A stretch of 64,000 bases of DNA from Peromyscus leucopus (lineage: Eukaryota; Chordata; Mammalia; Rodentia; Cricetidae), in assembly GCF_004664715.2 (NCBI RefSeq), contig NC_051083.1, positions 122,454,971-122,518,970 of the forward strand. Direction: 5' to 3'. Within the stretch, counting starts at the first letter, position 1; each line of letters opens with the position of its first letter. Below the pieces are notes generated by a model, which had not been told where the DNA came from, did no database searches, and saw only the letters and a program-made list of their open reading frames with translations. Positions 43,311 through 54,906 of the stretch are shown in pieces. The position numbers were made by a program, and so were the translations under genes.

Positions 43311-44724
43311 CTAAACATCCACCCAAACAATCAGAAGATTACTCTTATCTTTTTACTCATTAAAGAAAATAGGCTTAGGAAAAGAAAGTAGCTCAAGTGA
43401 TTGTACATATCCAAGAGAGTTTAATAAGCAAACCTTTAAATACAAATACTTCCATTTTTGTGTTTTGATATAACCATACTTCTTCCCATTTATATTTTAC
43501 TTTAAATGCAGAAGTTGGGGACATGTTGGAAGTATACAAATTACCAGTTGATAAAACTAGAGAAATATTTCAGATTCTCAAAGAAAAAATCTATCTCCTG
43601 TTTTGTGGGCAAAAACCCTGCAATAAGATTGACATGATACCATGTCCCCATTCCCAAGCTTAATGTGCAAGCCTATCTATTTAGAGACTGCAACTATAAG
43701 CACATTTTGTTGTGTTCAAAAATCTGTATTCAACCTCCAGAGATAAAAGTAGTACAGAAGCAAAAGTTTTAGAGGCCAGTAGATTAGGTGTTTAGAGACT
43801 TTATAAAGAAAAAAAAAAGGAAATATGAACATACAGAAAGCAGTAGAAAGCATGACATGAAAGAGTATTCAAAACAATAAAAAACAGAGCTAGCAACTGG
43901 TATTGGTAGGGGAGAACAGGTGATGATGAGCTAAAACTGTAAAATGTACACATTCCTTTGCAGTCATCTATAGAGCGTTGAAACCAGCTCAAGTATTGTA
44001 TGCCAAAGAGGCCAAGGATAAAGGCTTGTCCCAACAACCATGATTTTAGGATTTTTCCATACAATAATATTAGAATGTAATTTTATTTTCAGTAATACAT
44101 TTTTTCAGGAGTACTGCCTTCTGAATACATGATTGTATATGACACTGTAAGTATTGCAACATGACTCATCATTATTACCATTCATTATTAAAATGATGCT
44201 AGATTTTCCAAAATGCATTCTCTGGAAACTTTACTCAGGTAGTTGACATTCTTTCTTTCCCTGTGTTCTCCTCTTCAACGGCTTCATATCTATACATTGG
44301 AATATTCCCTTCATATTTTGTGTAGACATCTCACACTAGGCACTGGGATGTTACTGGGTCATTTCCTACTAATCAGATGACTCTTTTCATGTCTAGCAGG
44401 CCGTGAAACCTCCTTTTAGATTGAGGCAGATTACATGAGAAAACATATAACGAAAGTTGGAAAATCTTTTTGCTGGAAATGTAAAGTAAAATAGTATTTA
44501 CTACTTGCCTAGAAGGTACAGGGGTATTTCAATGATTTACATGGAGGCTATTGTGTTTGTATGAGATATAGCTTCTTGAAATACTTCAAATCTTAAACTT
44601 TAAAACTCATTTTCAGGTGTTATCTTGCTTCTTCACTGTTCAATGCTCAATGGTAGTTCCATCAAACATTGCCAACAGTATGGTTATAAAGCATTGTCAT
44701 TTCATAAGCTAAAGAAAAGCTTTA

Positions 44725-44875
44725 CCTTTTTTTGAGACAAGGTTTCTCTGTGGACTTGGCTGTTCTAGAACTCACTGTGTAGTCCAAGCTGGCCTCAAAC
44801 TCACAGAGATCTGCCTACCTCTGCCTCCCCAGTGTTGAGATTTAATGTGTGTGCCACCACCAACTGATGTAAACT
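44725..44875 (-). mobile_element. B1 SINE
   Basis: gagacaaggtttctctgtgg ... caagctggcctcaaactcac ... gtgtgccaccaccaactg. Confidence 0.88.
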
Positions 44876-45004
44876 TTACTATCTTTAAAGATGGGGCTTT
44901 AGCGCAAAAATTAACATCTTTGCTGAAAATTAAACTGAGAGGTAAATTGTTGAACTATAACCCTTGAATTAAGTGACTTGAGTGAGCTTATTTTCATTGA
45001 ACAA

Positions 45005-45170
45005 AGGCAGGAATGCCTGCCTAACATGGCATAAATGCATAGATCAGAGAACAACTTGCAGGAAGGAGTTGGTTCTCTCTTTCCACCATGTGGGTACCAC
45101 AGATCAAACTCAGGGTCTCGGATTTGGCAACAAATGCCCTTACCCTCTAAGCCATCTCACCAGACCTGTG
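45005..45170 (-). mobile_element. tRNA-derived rodent SINE
   Basis: atcagagaacaacttgcagg, ttccaccatgtgggtaccac, taagccatctcaccagacc. Confidence 0.82.
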
Positions 45171-45279
45171 AGCTTATTTTCAAAGATATATTTTTAAAAA
45201 TTAAAATTAGAAATTTATCACTTATAATCATTTATAGTTTACTTAGGCTTTTTCATTGATGTGCTTTTGTTTTTTTACA

Positions 45280-45580
45280 TTTTATTTATTCATATTTATG
45301 AGTTCTGTCTTCACATACAGTGGAAGAGGAAATCAGATTCCATTATAGGTAGTTGTGAGCCACCACATAGGTGCTGGGATCTCTGAAAGAGCAGCCAAGT
45401 GCTCTTCGCTGAGCCATCTCTCCAGCCCTCCTTTTTAAGAGACAGGGTTTCTCTGTGTGTAGCTTTGGCTGTCCTGGAACTTACTCTGTTGACCAAGCTG
45501 GCCTTGAACTCATAGAGATCTGCCTGCCTCTGCCTCCTGAGTGCCGGGATTAAAGGTGTACACCACCACTGCCCAACAAA
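45280..45580 (-). mobile_element. B2 followed by B1 SINE
   Basis: Antisense B2 at 45280-45430 (agttgtgagccaccacatag ... gagccatctctccagccc) abutting an antisense B1 at 45435-45580 (gagacagggtttctctgtgt ... ccaccactgcccaac). Confidence 0.9.
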
Positions 45581-45754
45581 TAATATGCTTTTCTTTCTAA
45601 GTTTTTCTTGAGTCATATAAATATTCCAAAAGCTATTTTTATCTCCAGCCCATTGGAATTGCATTTATTCTTTGGTAATTTTATATATGAATGTAAGATA
45701 TTTAGATCACATTCATCTCCCCTTCCAATTCCTCCTACTCTGCATTCTTTATTT

Positions 45755-45957
45755 TTTTAAGATTTATTTTATGTTTAAGAGTATTTGTATGTTTGTCTAT
45801 AAGTGGTAAGCATGGATGGCAGCTGTGTAGGTCAGAAGAAGGCATCAGATCCCTTAGAACTGTAGTCACAGATGGCTGTGAGCTACTATGTCTATGTGGA
45901 CCTGCGTCCTCTGCAAGAACGTGCATTCTTAACTGATGAGCCATTATTCCATGCCCG
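45755..45957 (-). mobile_element. B3 SINE
   Basis: aagatttattttatgtttaa ... ccttagaactgtagtcacag ... gagccattattccatgccc. Confidence 0.82.
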
Positions 45958-46848
45958 TGAGCATTATTTATAATGTAAACATCATAACAGATCTTAGCAG
46001 TTCTGGGGGCTGCCGTTATTAGCCTTTTTACTGGAGATTTTAGGAGGAAATTACTTCAATCTTGTTATGCTATCAAAAGCCATATAATTGATTTCATTAT
46101 TATGTTTTTTATCTGCTTACTTACTGAAAGGTTCAAAATGAACATATTTTATAATGTAACTAGAAGGAAAGCTCCAAAAAGCTGGGGGCCATGTTTGATT
46201 CATCCCTGAATTATCACCACCTACTCTAGTAGCTAATGAATGTATCAAGGATCCTCAGACAATATAAATTGAATTGATAGGAACCCAAAATAGATGCCTT
46301 TATAATTATTAAATATATATTAGCTTCTTTTTCAAACATCATAGAGGCATGTTCACTACCTACTGTTAAGTCTCCTTTTAAAAACATCTTCTAAGACCCA
46401 CTTGTGGATAGCACTGACAGGCTACTTGCTGCAGACAATTCTAGAGTATGTAGAGAATGTGTAGTATGCTTACTGAAGTTAGGGGCACCTTTTACTCCAG
46501 ATAGGGATACACATTTCAATTTCACCCTATTACAGAATCTGCTAGGCTCTGAGCATGACCCAATGTAAAGTAATCTTCTGTTTCATGTTAAAGTAAGTCT
46601 ACCCTCTTGTTTAACAAGGAATACTGAGCAAAATAGGAAATCACTACTCAAGATTTCACACAATCAGTCATTAAACATAAAGACTAATATATTTTATGGA
46701 AAATAAGGTATTCATTCTCCTTTATTTAAAAGTTGGTTTCTTCTTGTTTATCAATGGCCAAATGGAATCTGATATGACCTGTGGTTGCCATGATTCTGTT
46801 GGCCTGCATTCATATATAGTACCTTCATGCATCTCCCCCCCACCCCGC

Positions 46849-46852
<4 letters not shown>

Positions 46853-46895
<43 letters not shown>
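46853..46895. repeat. (CA)n microsatellite
   Basis: Pure CA dinucleotides. Confidence 0.97.
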
Positions 46896-46897
<2 letters not shown>

Positions 46898-47054
46898 GAT
46901 AGTGTAGTTTAGTGCCCACAACTGTTCTGACACATTTGTAACTCTCAAAATCCTACAGAGTCTGAAAAACAATTTAGCATTTCAGACACTGGATATATAG
47001 AGAGATGTTCATCAGCAGGTGGTTCAACAAATGTTTACTGGTTCAAAAAGGGTA

Positions 47055-47115
47055 AGAGCAAATGAATGAATGAATGAATGAATGAATGAATGAATGAATG
47101 AATGAATGAATGAAA
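47055..47115. repeat. (GAAT)n microsatellite
   Basis: About fourteen aatg units. Confidence 0.97.
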
Positions 47116-47519
47116 ATGATTATGGAAATTTTCCTGCTTGTTCAAGCATATTTTCATGCCAAGTTATAGCACAGATGCTAGAATTCCCTCCTGTGATAGA
47201 TATAAACCACGACAGATTTCATGCTGACCCACTGGTAACATTCTATGTTTTCAGTTAAAATTTGGAATCTCCTGTCTACATGGAATAAAAATGCTCTGAG
47301 GTATGAATCTATAGCTTCCTAGCAACATCCTCCACTTAATGGTCTATACAAACATCACTGGACATTCCAGCTGGTGTCTCATTTTTAGAGAGGGCCTAAG
47401 GAAGATTGGGATGATACATTTGAATTCTGATTTTGAATTCTGATGTTTTTTTTACCCTTAAGAGCATGAAGCTTAGGTGTGAGCCATTTTGCAACATAAG
47501 CTCCATTATCCTTTGTCGG

Positions 47520-48000
47520 ATAGTACAGGCATGGGACACTATATCCATTTTAGGTAATGCTGAGTATGGGATCCAGGCCTTTGCTCATACTAGGAAAGTA
47601 CTTTACCAACTGATCTATATTTTCAGTTCCTGAACTATATTTCTTCTTTCTTTTTCTTTTCTTTCCCTTTGTCTTACTTGAACATTTTTATTTGGCTCCA
47701 TGAAAATTGCCACTTGAGCCAGTCTGGAAGAAAACTGTTCCATCAATACTACTTTCTATTCTAAAACTAAAAAGCAGGCTGGATGGAGCTAGTCAAAGGC
47801 CATTGAAAGGATTAAAAGAGTAAACAAATACACTAAAATTGTGATCCGTGTATCCTGTAAGCCACATAAAAACAGGAAGCTCAGAGCAATTCTGGTCACC
47901 TAGCTATATATTTCCCACACACCCCCAGTAACTAAGGATTAAACCTAGGGTCTCATGAATGTTTTCAAAGCTCTACCACTAAAGCTGTATTCATAAGCCC
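47520..48000 (-). mobile_element. Scattered antisense ID remnants
   Basis: tgagtatgggatccaggcct ... agtactttaccaactgatct (47560-47625) and aaggattaaacctagggtct ... gctctaccactaaagctgta (47930-48000) are eroded ID-type sequences. DNA between them is unclassified. Confidence 0.55.
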
Positions 48001-49020
48001 CCTTTAAAATTTTGTTGAAGACTTTTCTACTTTAATAATTTCACATCTTCATGTCTACATGATGTCAGCCAACTGGGTTTCATAATTCAATATGCAGGAA
48101 GACCCCTATGATATACCAGTGCTATAGCTCAATTGGTTGATAAATTTGATTAAATACATCAGGTGGTCATGACTAGACTATTTCCCAAAAATATTGCCTA
48201 AGAGCTAGTTGATATCAATATGAAAGAAATAGGACTTTATTTTAACAAAGTGAGCAAGTGCTGGCAGGAATATGATATACTTAATTAATCTGCTGGCAAA
48301 AATTTGCCAGTGGTTTTTCAGGCAATTCTAACCCTTTGACTTTAAAAGCTTTTAAAGAAATGTTCAAAAGGTATCAGGTATTGTGACAGAGGGAAATAAC
48401 TTCTCTTTACAGAAATATAATTTAACAGTTAAAAATAAAAACACACTTATAAACTATCATGAATTATTACAAGTGTGTCCCGAAGAGTAAGGATGTTAAA
48501 ACCACATCCAAGGAATTCTCTTTGGGTGAAATATACTGCTAGGAGACAGGGCTAGAAGCAACACAGAGATTAAGCAGCACTATAATCAAAGAAAGGGGAC
48601 AGGTTTGAAAGAGGCAAATTAGGATTATCAACTGAAAAAAATCTGCAAACAATCCACAGGGAAATTTCTAAGGTCAAGGCTGAAATGTTGGTGTGGAAAT
48701 TCCTGATGTGAAAAGTCTGAGATAAATACAAAATAAAGTCTTTTTTTTTCCTTTAAAAATTCCATATGGAGCATATGAGATATTCCATATGGATTGCTAA
48801 GAATCACACAGAACACTATTAAGGAATCTACTTACCACCTGCATTGGATAACGAAGTTTTTACTATACTTTTTATGCAGAAGAGGAAATTAAGTGATGAA
48901 CCTGCAAGGAGGGGTTTAACATGCTGTAACTAATGCAATTCTCTAAGTAAGGTTTTCAGTTCACGGTATAGAGCGAAGCCTCTTCCAAATATTAGACTAA
49001 AACATAAACTTAGTTCTTAC

Positions 49021-49174
49021 CCTGGCACTTCTTCTTCGTACATTCTTTACTACTATTAAGAGAATCTCAGGGAAAAGGCTGATAAATATTAGGAGAATTA
49101 TGGCCAACCATGTGGAAACAGAAGACAGCATTTGAGCAAACACAAAATACATTCTCTGTTGTTTCAAAAAAGGC
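49021..49174 (-). CDS. ATP11C: ATP11C exon encoding M10 and juxtamembrane basic segment
   Basis: Encodes [19 protein letters not shown], then the hydrophobic run of M10 ([20 protein letters not shown]), then [10 protein letters not shown]. The basic KNVRRRSAR immediately after M10 fits the positive-inside rule for a cytosolic tail. The 154-bp exon has acceptor ctag before GCC and donor GTAAGA. Its first base completes the TGG (Trp) codon begun by the previous exon, and it ends in phase 0. The family is P4-ATPase; the protein flips phosphatidylserine and phosphatidylethanolamine to the cytosolic leaflet with its CDC50A subunit. Confidence 0.96.
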
Positions 49175-50039
49175 CTAGAATGGAAAGAAAACACAGAATA
49201 GAAAAACAAATCAGTTCCTGTCTTTTGCATTTAAAAGGGATCTTCCTCATACACATTAATAAAAATTATTTTCTCTAAAATATATCAAAAGCAGTAAACA
49301 AATTTTATTTACCAAATGTTTAGAAAGAAAAGGGATGTAAATCAGGAGAATTGGAAACAATCATGCAATCAACTATAAAGCTGCCAAATGGTGACTATTT
49401 ATATGCATTGGAAAATGCCAGAGCTTAAAGACATTTAAGAGAAATGAAGTTCATTTCCATCCTAGTAAGCATTTTATTTCTTCAGCTGTCTTATTTAAAA
49501 AAGGAAGGATTTTTTGCTCTACATTCAGAAATCCAGCCTTTTTAATGAATTACCCCAATTACCCCCTTAAAAACTTCAGTAAAAATATAAAAAAGAACTG
49601 TACAGTCTACAGTCACTCATAAATGAAAAGAATCTACTTTTCTTGTCTGCAAACATATATTGAATAATAATTTGTGCCCAGGAGATAGAAAGATGATAGA
49701 CTATTGTTAATAAGACAGTAAGCCTTAGAATCCAGAAAACCAGGAGAATCCTTAATCTGACATTGATTTTATTTCAAATCATCTACTGAACTGTGGAGTT
49801 GAGAAACACATCCAATCTCCCTTATCCTCTAAACTGTATACCACAAAATCTCACTATCTAAAGTATTGTTCTAAACTGAGGTGAAGACAGTAACTACTTA
49901 AGGTCAGGATGCATATCAGACCATCATAAATAGAACTCTAGGTTGATAACTACTTGGTTCTATTTATTAGATCATTGATCATGTATCACACTTCATGAAC
50001 TAGTTTCTTCTCTGACCTGTGTACATGCAGTAACCCACA

Positions 50040-50155
<116 letters not shown>

Positions 50156-51204
50156 ACATAATAAATTTTTAAAGTCTTAAAAAAGGAGAGTTTCAATGTC
50201 TCTGTAAAACATGTCCAGAACAATTAGCTGTAATTCAGCTAGAGTTTTATATAATTTCTAGTCACATTTTGTTGGTTGCTTTATAATTTTAAGCTCATGT
50301 GTAGCTTAACCTGAACAATTCTACTTAAGCACAGAACTTGAAGTAACAAAATAAAACAAAGATTTGGTCTTCCTTTATCTATGTGATATATGTGCAAGAG
50401 CCCTAGTGGGTACCTGAAGCTATGATTAGTGCCTTCCCTTGACAGTTTCCAATAATACCCATAATAAGATTAATTTATAGAGCATGCACGAAAAGACAAT
50501 AATGAAATAAAATAAGCATAATAAAGACACCAGCATCATTACTCTTGTACTTTCTTGACCCAAAATAAGGGTCAGTTGAATACAAGCATTGTGATACCAT
50601 GACAGCTAACCTGAAAGTGAGATAGATACTAAGCAATTTATGGGTAGGTGGTATATATGGCTTGAGTACACGGGGCAAAGGGATGATTCATATCTCTTAC
50701 AGGACAGAGTTGGGTAGTGTGCAATTTTATCACACTACTGAATACTGCATTTAAAATTTATGAATTGCCTATTTCTAGGGGGTTTCATATGATTTATTAG
50801 TCTATGACTCACTGAGAACAATCCAAACCCTCAAGTTACACCATAAATTAGAGAAGACTATTGTACTTCATTTTCAGTAGGTATCACTTAATGAATGTAA
50901 GTAAGTGTGACAAAGTCTTTTAAATGACTTAATGAGGAAAAGTCTGTATGAAGGTTCAAAATTGTTTAGGTTCTAGAAACATTTTATTATTGTGGAAATT
51001 TGTCTAACTTTTGAATGTTCATTACAGAGTCACAGAATTATAGTATTCTGGGTAGACAACTACATACTGCATTTAGTTAATCAAGTTTGGTTTGGTTGTA
51101 TTATACTAAAGAAAACAAGTTTTTTTTTCAGTTTTGTTTGCTGTTCTTAATCATTAACTACAGACGTGCCATATGTGCTATAATTACACTTTTTATAAGT
51201 GATT

Positions 51205-51205
<1 letters not shown>

Positions 51206-51256
<51 letters not shown>
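51206..51256. repeat. (GT)n microsatellite
   Basis: Pure GT, then GTAT units. Confidence 0.97.
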
Positions 51257-51269
<13 letters not shown>

Positions 51270-51550
51270 GTTGTTTTATTTTGAGACAAGTTCTCACTAT
51301 GTAGCCCTTACTGGTCTGGAACTCACTACACATGTCTCTACCTCCCCAATTCTGACATTAAAGGTGTGTTCTGCTACACTTGATCATATTATTAAAAGAT
51401 TTTTATCATAAATAGCTTTTCAAAGAAGAAACTTTCCCCGCTTTCGGGTGTGTGTGTGAAGGGTGATACAGGTTCTCTTGTATCCCAGCATGGCACCAAA
51501 CTCAATATGTAACTCAGGATGACCTTGAACTTCTGGTGATCCTGCCTCTC
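51270..51550 (-). mobile_element. Two antisense B1 remnants
   Basis: 51278-51385 (gagacaagttctcactatgt ... acattaaaggtgtgttctgc) and 51455-51550 (atcccagcatggcaccaaac ... gatgaccttgaacttctggt). Confidence 0.7.
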
Positions 51551-51602
51551 CTACAAATACTGAAGGAAAATGCTATCATTTAAGTGATAATAGGGTCTAA
51601 AA

Positions 51603-51789
51603 CAGTGGTTTTCAACCTTCCTAGTGGCGTGAACCTTTAATACAGTTCCTCATGTTGTGGTGACCCCAACCATAAAATTACTTTGTTGCTACTTCATAAC
51701 TGTAATTTTGCTACTGTCATGAGCTGTACTGTAAATATCTGATATGTGACCCCTCAAAGGGGTTGTGCCCCACACATTGAGAACCACTG
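51603..51789 (+). mobile_element. hAT-type MITE (URR1-like DNA transposon)
   Basis: Terminal inverted repeats CAGTGGTTTTCAACC / GAGAACCACTG and the internal phrase cagttcctcatgttgtggtg are those of the rodent URR1 family. It is flanked by 8-bp duplications gtctaaaa (51595-51602) and gtctaaat (51790-51797), one mismatch, as expected for hAT transposition. Non-autonomous, no transposase. Confidence 0.93.
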
Positions 51790-52099
51790 GTCTAAATGGA
51801 CAATAATGTATGTTTTAGCCAATGTTATCTGGTTGAAATGTCATAGGACGAGCATTTCTATTGGAAATCACATTCATTGTCAGGCTACTAATTGTTTTAT
51901 TTCACAGAGAGTTGATAATATATCTATAAATTTAAGTATTTGGGCAGAGGCTATACAAATATTGAATGAATATTTGAATTCAATCTCTGAATTGAATGAA
52001 TGGACTAATAACATACTTATATTTGAAAATTTACCTAAAAGTAGCATCATTACAAGGTGTTAAGTAACTTCTAGTTCATTTATATTAAAGATTAGCCAT

Positions 52100-52257
52100 T
52101 GCCGGGGCGGTGGTGGCGCACGCCTTTAATCCCAGCACTCGGGAGGCAGAGGCAGGTGGATCTCTGTGAGTTCGAGGCCAGCCTGGTCTCCAAAGTGAGT
52201 TACAGGAAAGGCACAAAGTTACACAGAGAAACCCTGTCTCGAAAAACCAAGAAAAAA
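52100..52257 (+). mobile_element. Very young B1 SINE
   Basis: Near-consensus sense B1 (cggtggtggcgcacgccttt ... accctgtctcgaaaaacc, A-tail). Perfect 13-bp duplication AAAGATTAGCCAT at 52087-52099 and 52258-52270. It lies only 134 bp past a coding exon, in the intron, antisense to ATP11C. Confidence 0.97.
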
Positions 52258-52390
52258 AAAGATTAGCCATCTTATATATCAGATATAGTCAAAACTTTAA
52301 AAGTATGTTTTACATAAAAAGTAGACATATATATATATGTATATATATATATAGCTATTTAATATTGCTCACATATGTATAGCTGCTTAC

Positions 52391-52494
52391 CAAATAATTC
52401 CTCCCCAGAAGAATGAGAAAAAAACATAAAAGGCTAGAGAACCCCAAATCACAAAGTGATTTATCCATGTCCAGAATCGGGTATCCAAGGCGAG
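52391..52494 (-). CDS. ATP11C: ATP11C exon encoding M9
   Basis: A 104-bp exon encoding [18 protein letters not shown], then [16 protein letters not shown] and the first two bases of Trp. The acceptor is catttcag before CTC, the donor GTAAGC. It starts in phase 0 and ends two bases into a codon, which fits the 49174 acceptor. The aromatic-rich helix is M9 of the P4-ATPase fold, and the preceding [12 protein letters not shown] block is a well-conserved family signature. Confidence 0.96.
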
Positions 52495-52814
52495 CTGAAA
52501 TGACATGACACAATCATTTTTTTGACAAGCACAAAAATACTAGGTAATACATTATGATATCTGATGATTTATACAGATACAATAGTTATGGGAGGATTTA
52601 GCCTTAGCCATGGCTTTAGAAGGGGATGTAGCTGAAAGAGCAGAAGCTAGGCTTTTCAAAGGACTAAAGTAAGAATGCTGAGCGCTGCCCTGAGGTCTCT
52701 AAATTCCACAGTACAGGCATGGAAGTGTAGTTGAGTCAAGCAATTTGTAGGTAGAGGGCTATAGACGTCTCAGTAATGAGTGACAGGTGACGAATGAAGC
52801 AACGGTAATAACTA

Positions 52815-52900
52815 GGAGGCCAAAGTCCCACGTGGAGTTACTTGCTCAAGGACACACAGCTATGAAATAGCTAGCCTGAGATGACTTGTAGTATTTATTT
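52815..52900 (+). mobile_element. MIR fragment
   Basis: acttgctcaaggacacacag followed by ctatgaaatagctagcctgag is the 3' half of a MIR ('cttgcccaaggtcacacagc'). Confidence 0.6.
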
Positions 52901-52914
52901 AAAATCCTACAAAA

Positions 52915-53031
52915 AATGCTGGCAAGATGGTTTGGTAGGTAAGGTGCTTACTTGGCAAGCCTGAAAACTTAAGTTAATCACCATTACCAAACAGTGACCT
53001 CTGACCTCCACAGGAATGCCTTGGAATAGAA

Positions 53032-53089
<58 letters not shown>

Positions 53090-53090
53090 A
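52915..53090 (+). mobile_element. tRNA-derived SINE with (CA)n tail
   Basis: gctggcaagatggtttggta ... cagtgacctctgacctccac; (CA)n at 53034-53086. Confidence 0.82.
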
Positions 53091-53404
53091 GAGTAAAGTT
53101 CTATGATATTACTGAATTAGCAGATGAATGACGGTGAATAATGAAAATATTAGAACAAACATATAAAGAAAACAGAAGTCCTATGACAATGATATCTCTG
53201 AATTCTGATTCAATCTAAGACTCTATGTGAAATATTACTAGAAGAATCAGATGAATTTGATTATGTTTTCAAGTATGAAAGTCCCAATTCATGAGTCTTG
53301 AGGACAGCATTCATCAAGGTTTTATAGCATTATTACATGGCTGCATATCAATGACAATGATTTTGCCAAAATTACATTTCTTCTGTTGCATTGATATATT
53401 TTTG

Positions 53405-53545
53405 TTTGTTTTTGAGACCGAGTCTTTCACTCAGTCTGGCCTGCAACTCACTATGTAGGCCAGACTGGCCTTGAACTCTTGGTGATCCTCTTGCCTCAGT
53501 CTCCCAAATACAGGAATTACAGATACAAACAATCATGCCTATCCC
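53405..53545 (-). mobile_element. B1 SINE, diverged
   Basis: gagaccgagtctttcactca ... ggccttgaactcttggtgat. Confidence 0.72.
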
Positions 53546-53756
53546 TGTCACACACCTTTATATACTTCCTTAACAAACATATAGGCAAATTTCAGTAATT
53601 AATAGAGCTTATAAAATTGTATTACCACCAAGCTCTTTTGCATACATGTCTTCTATACAGACATTTATTTAAGTGTTTTAAGCATTAAAATTCTTTTAGA
53701 GCCAGCCAGGGATCCTTAAATAGATGACTTTTTTTTTTAAAGATTCAAGTTTTTTG

Positions 53757-53915
53757 GTTTTTTGTTTTTGTTTTTTGAGACAGGGTTTCTCCATGTAGTT
53801 TTGGTGCCTGCCCTGGATCTCGCTCTGTAGACCAGGCTGGCCTTGAACTCACAGAGATCTGCCTAGCTCTGCCTCTTAAGTGCTGAGATTAAAGGCATGC
53901 ACCACCGCTGCCCAG
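53757..53915 (-). mobile_element. B1 SINE with target duplication
   Basis: gagacagggtttctccatgt ... gcaccaccgctgcccagc; agattcaagtttttt occurs on both sides (about 53742-53756 and 53916-53930). Confidence 0.92.
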
Positions 53916-53948
53916 CAGATTCAAGTTTTTTTAATTAAAAAATGATTT

Positions 53949-54230
53949 AAGGGCTGGAGAGATGGCTCAGTGGTTTTAGAGCACTGGCTGCTCTTCTAGA
54001 GGACCCAGGTTCAATTCCTATCTCCCACATGGCAGCGCGCAGGGGTCTCTAACTCTAGTCTGAAGGAGATCATTGCCTTCTGGTATGCAGATACCAAAGA
54101 GGGAATTGGATGCCCTGCAGCTGATATTACAGGCACTTGTGAACCTTGCAGCATGGGTGCTAGGAACAGAACTCCAATCCTCTACAAAACTAAGCAAGTG
54201 CTCTGTTGAGCAATCTCTTCAGCCCTATGA
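53949..54230 (+). mobile_element. B2/B3-type SINE
   Basis: aagggctggagagatggctc ... tctagaggacccaggttcaa, followed by a second degenerate antisense-like stretch (aactccaatcctctacaaaa). Confidence 0.82.
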
Positions 54231-54469
54231 TACAAGTTCTCAACATGGAAATAGTATACGTATATATTCACAAACTTTCAGCCTGTTTATATGTAATTTA
54301 GTATAATGCCTTAAAAACAACAGTTAACTTTTTCTTTGCAAGTGGGTATCAATTGCATTTAGCTTCTTGGTTAGGGGTGGGAATATATGCCCACTTCCCC
54401 TTCTGGCTTCCAACACAGTGTTTTTGAGTTTTTGTTTTGTTTGCCTGTTTGTTTTCTAAAAAGAGAGAG

Positions 54470-54570
54470 AAAGAAAGGGCATGGAGATAAGTGGGTAGGG
54501 AGGATCTGAGAGGAATTAGAGAAGGGGAAAAGCGTAATCAGAATAAATTAAATGAAAAAATTTTCCAAAA
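54470..54570 (+). mobile_element. L1 3' end fragment
   Basis: gtgggtagggaggatctgag, ttagagaaggggaaaagcgt, aatcagaataaattaaatg: a purine-rich L1 3' terminus. Confidence 0.65.
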
Positions 54571-54777
54571 GTTAAAAAAAAACAGTCCAGTGATTAAGAA
54601 GGAATATGTTTCCAAAAAGTATGGTGTCTGAATTTCTTAACACCAAAACAAAATAGCATAGAACATGTACTAGAAAAAATGATAAATAGTATATAAATGC
54701 TAAAACCCTTAGCATCAAATATTTTTTAGTAAGCATTCAGATAAGGGCTTGGGTAACATACAGTAACACAAAGATTA

Positions 54778-54906
<129 letters not shown>

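Noticed and set aside
44600..44720. Alternative ATP11C terminal exon
   Set aside because: A short minus-strand stretch reads YNHTVGNV then stop, faintly like an alternative tail, but no suitable acceptor or adjoining matching residues were found.
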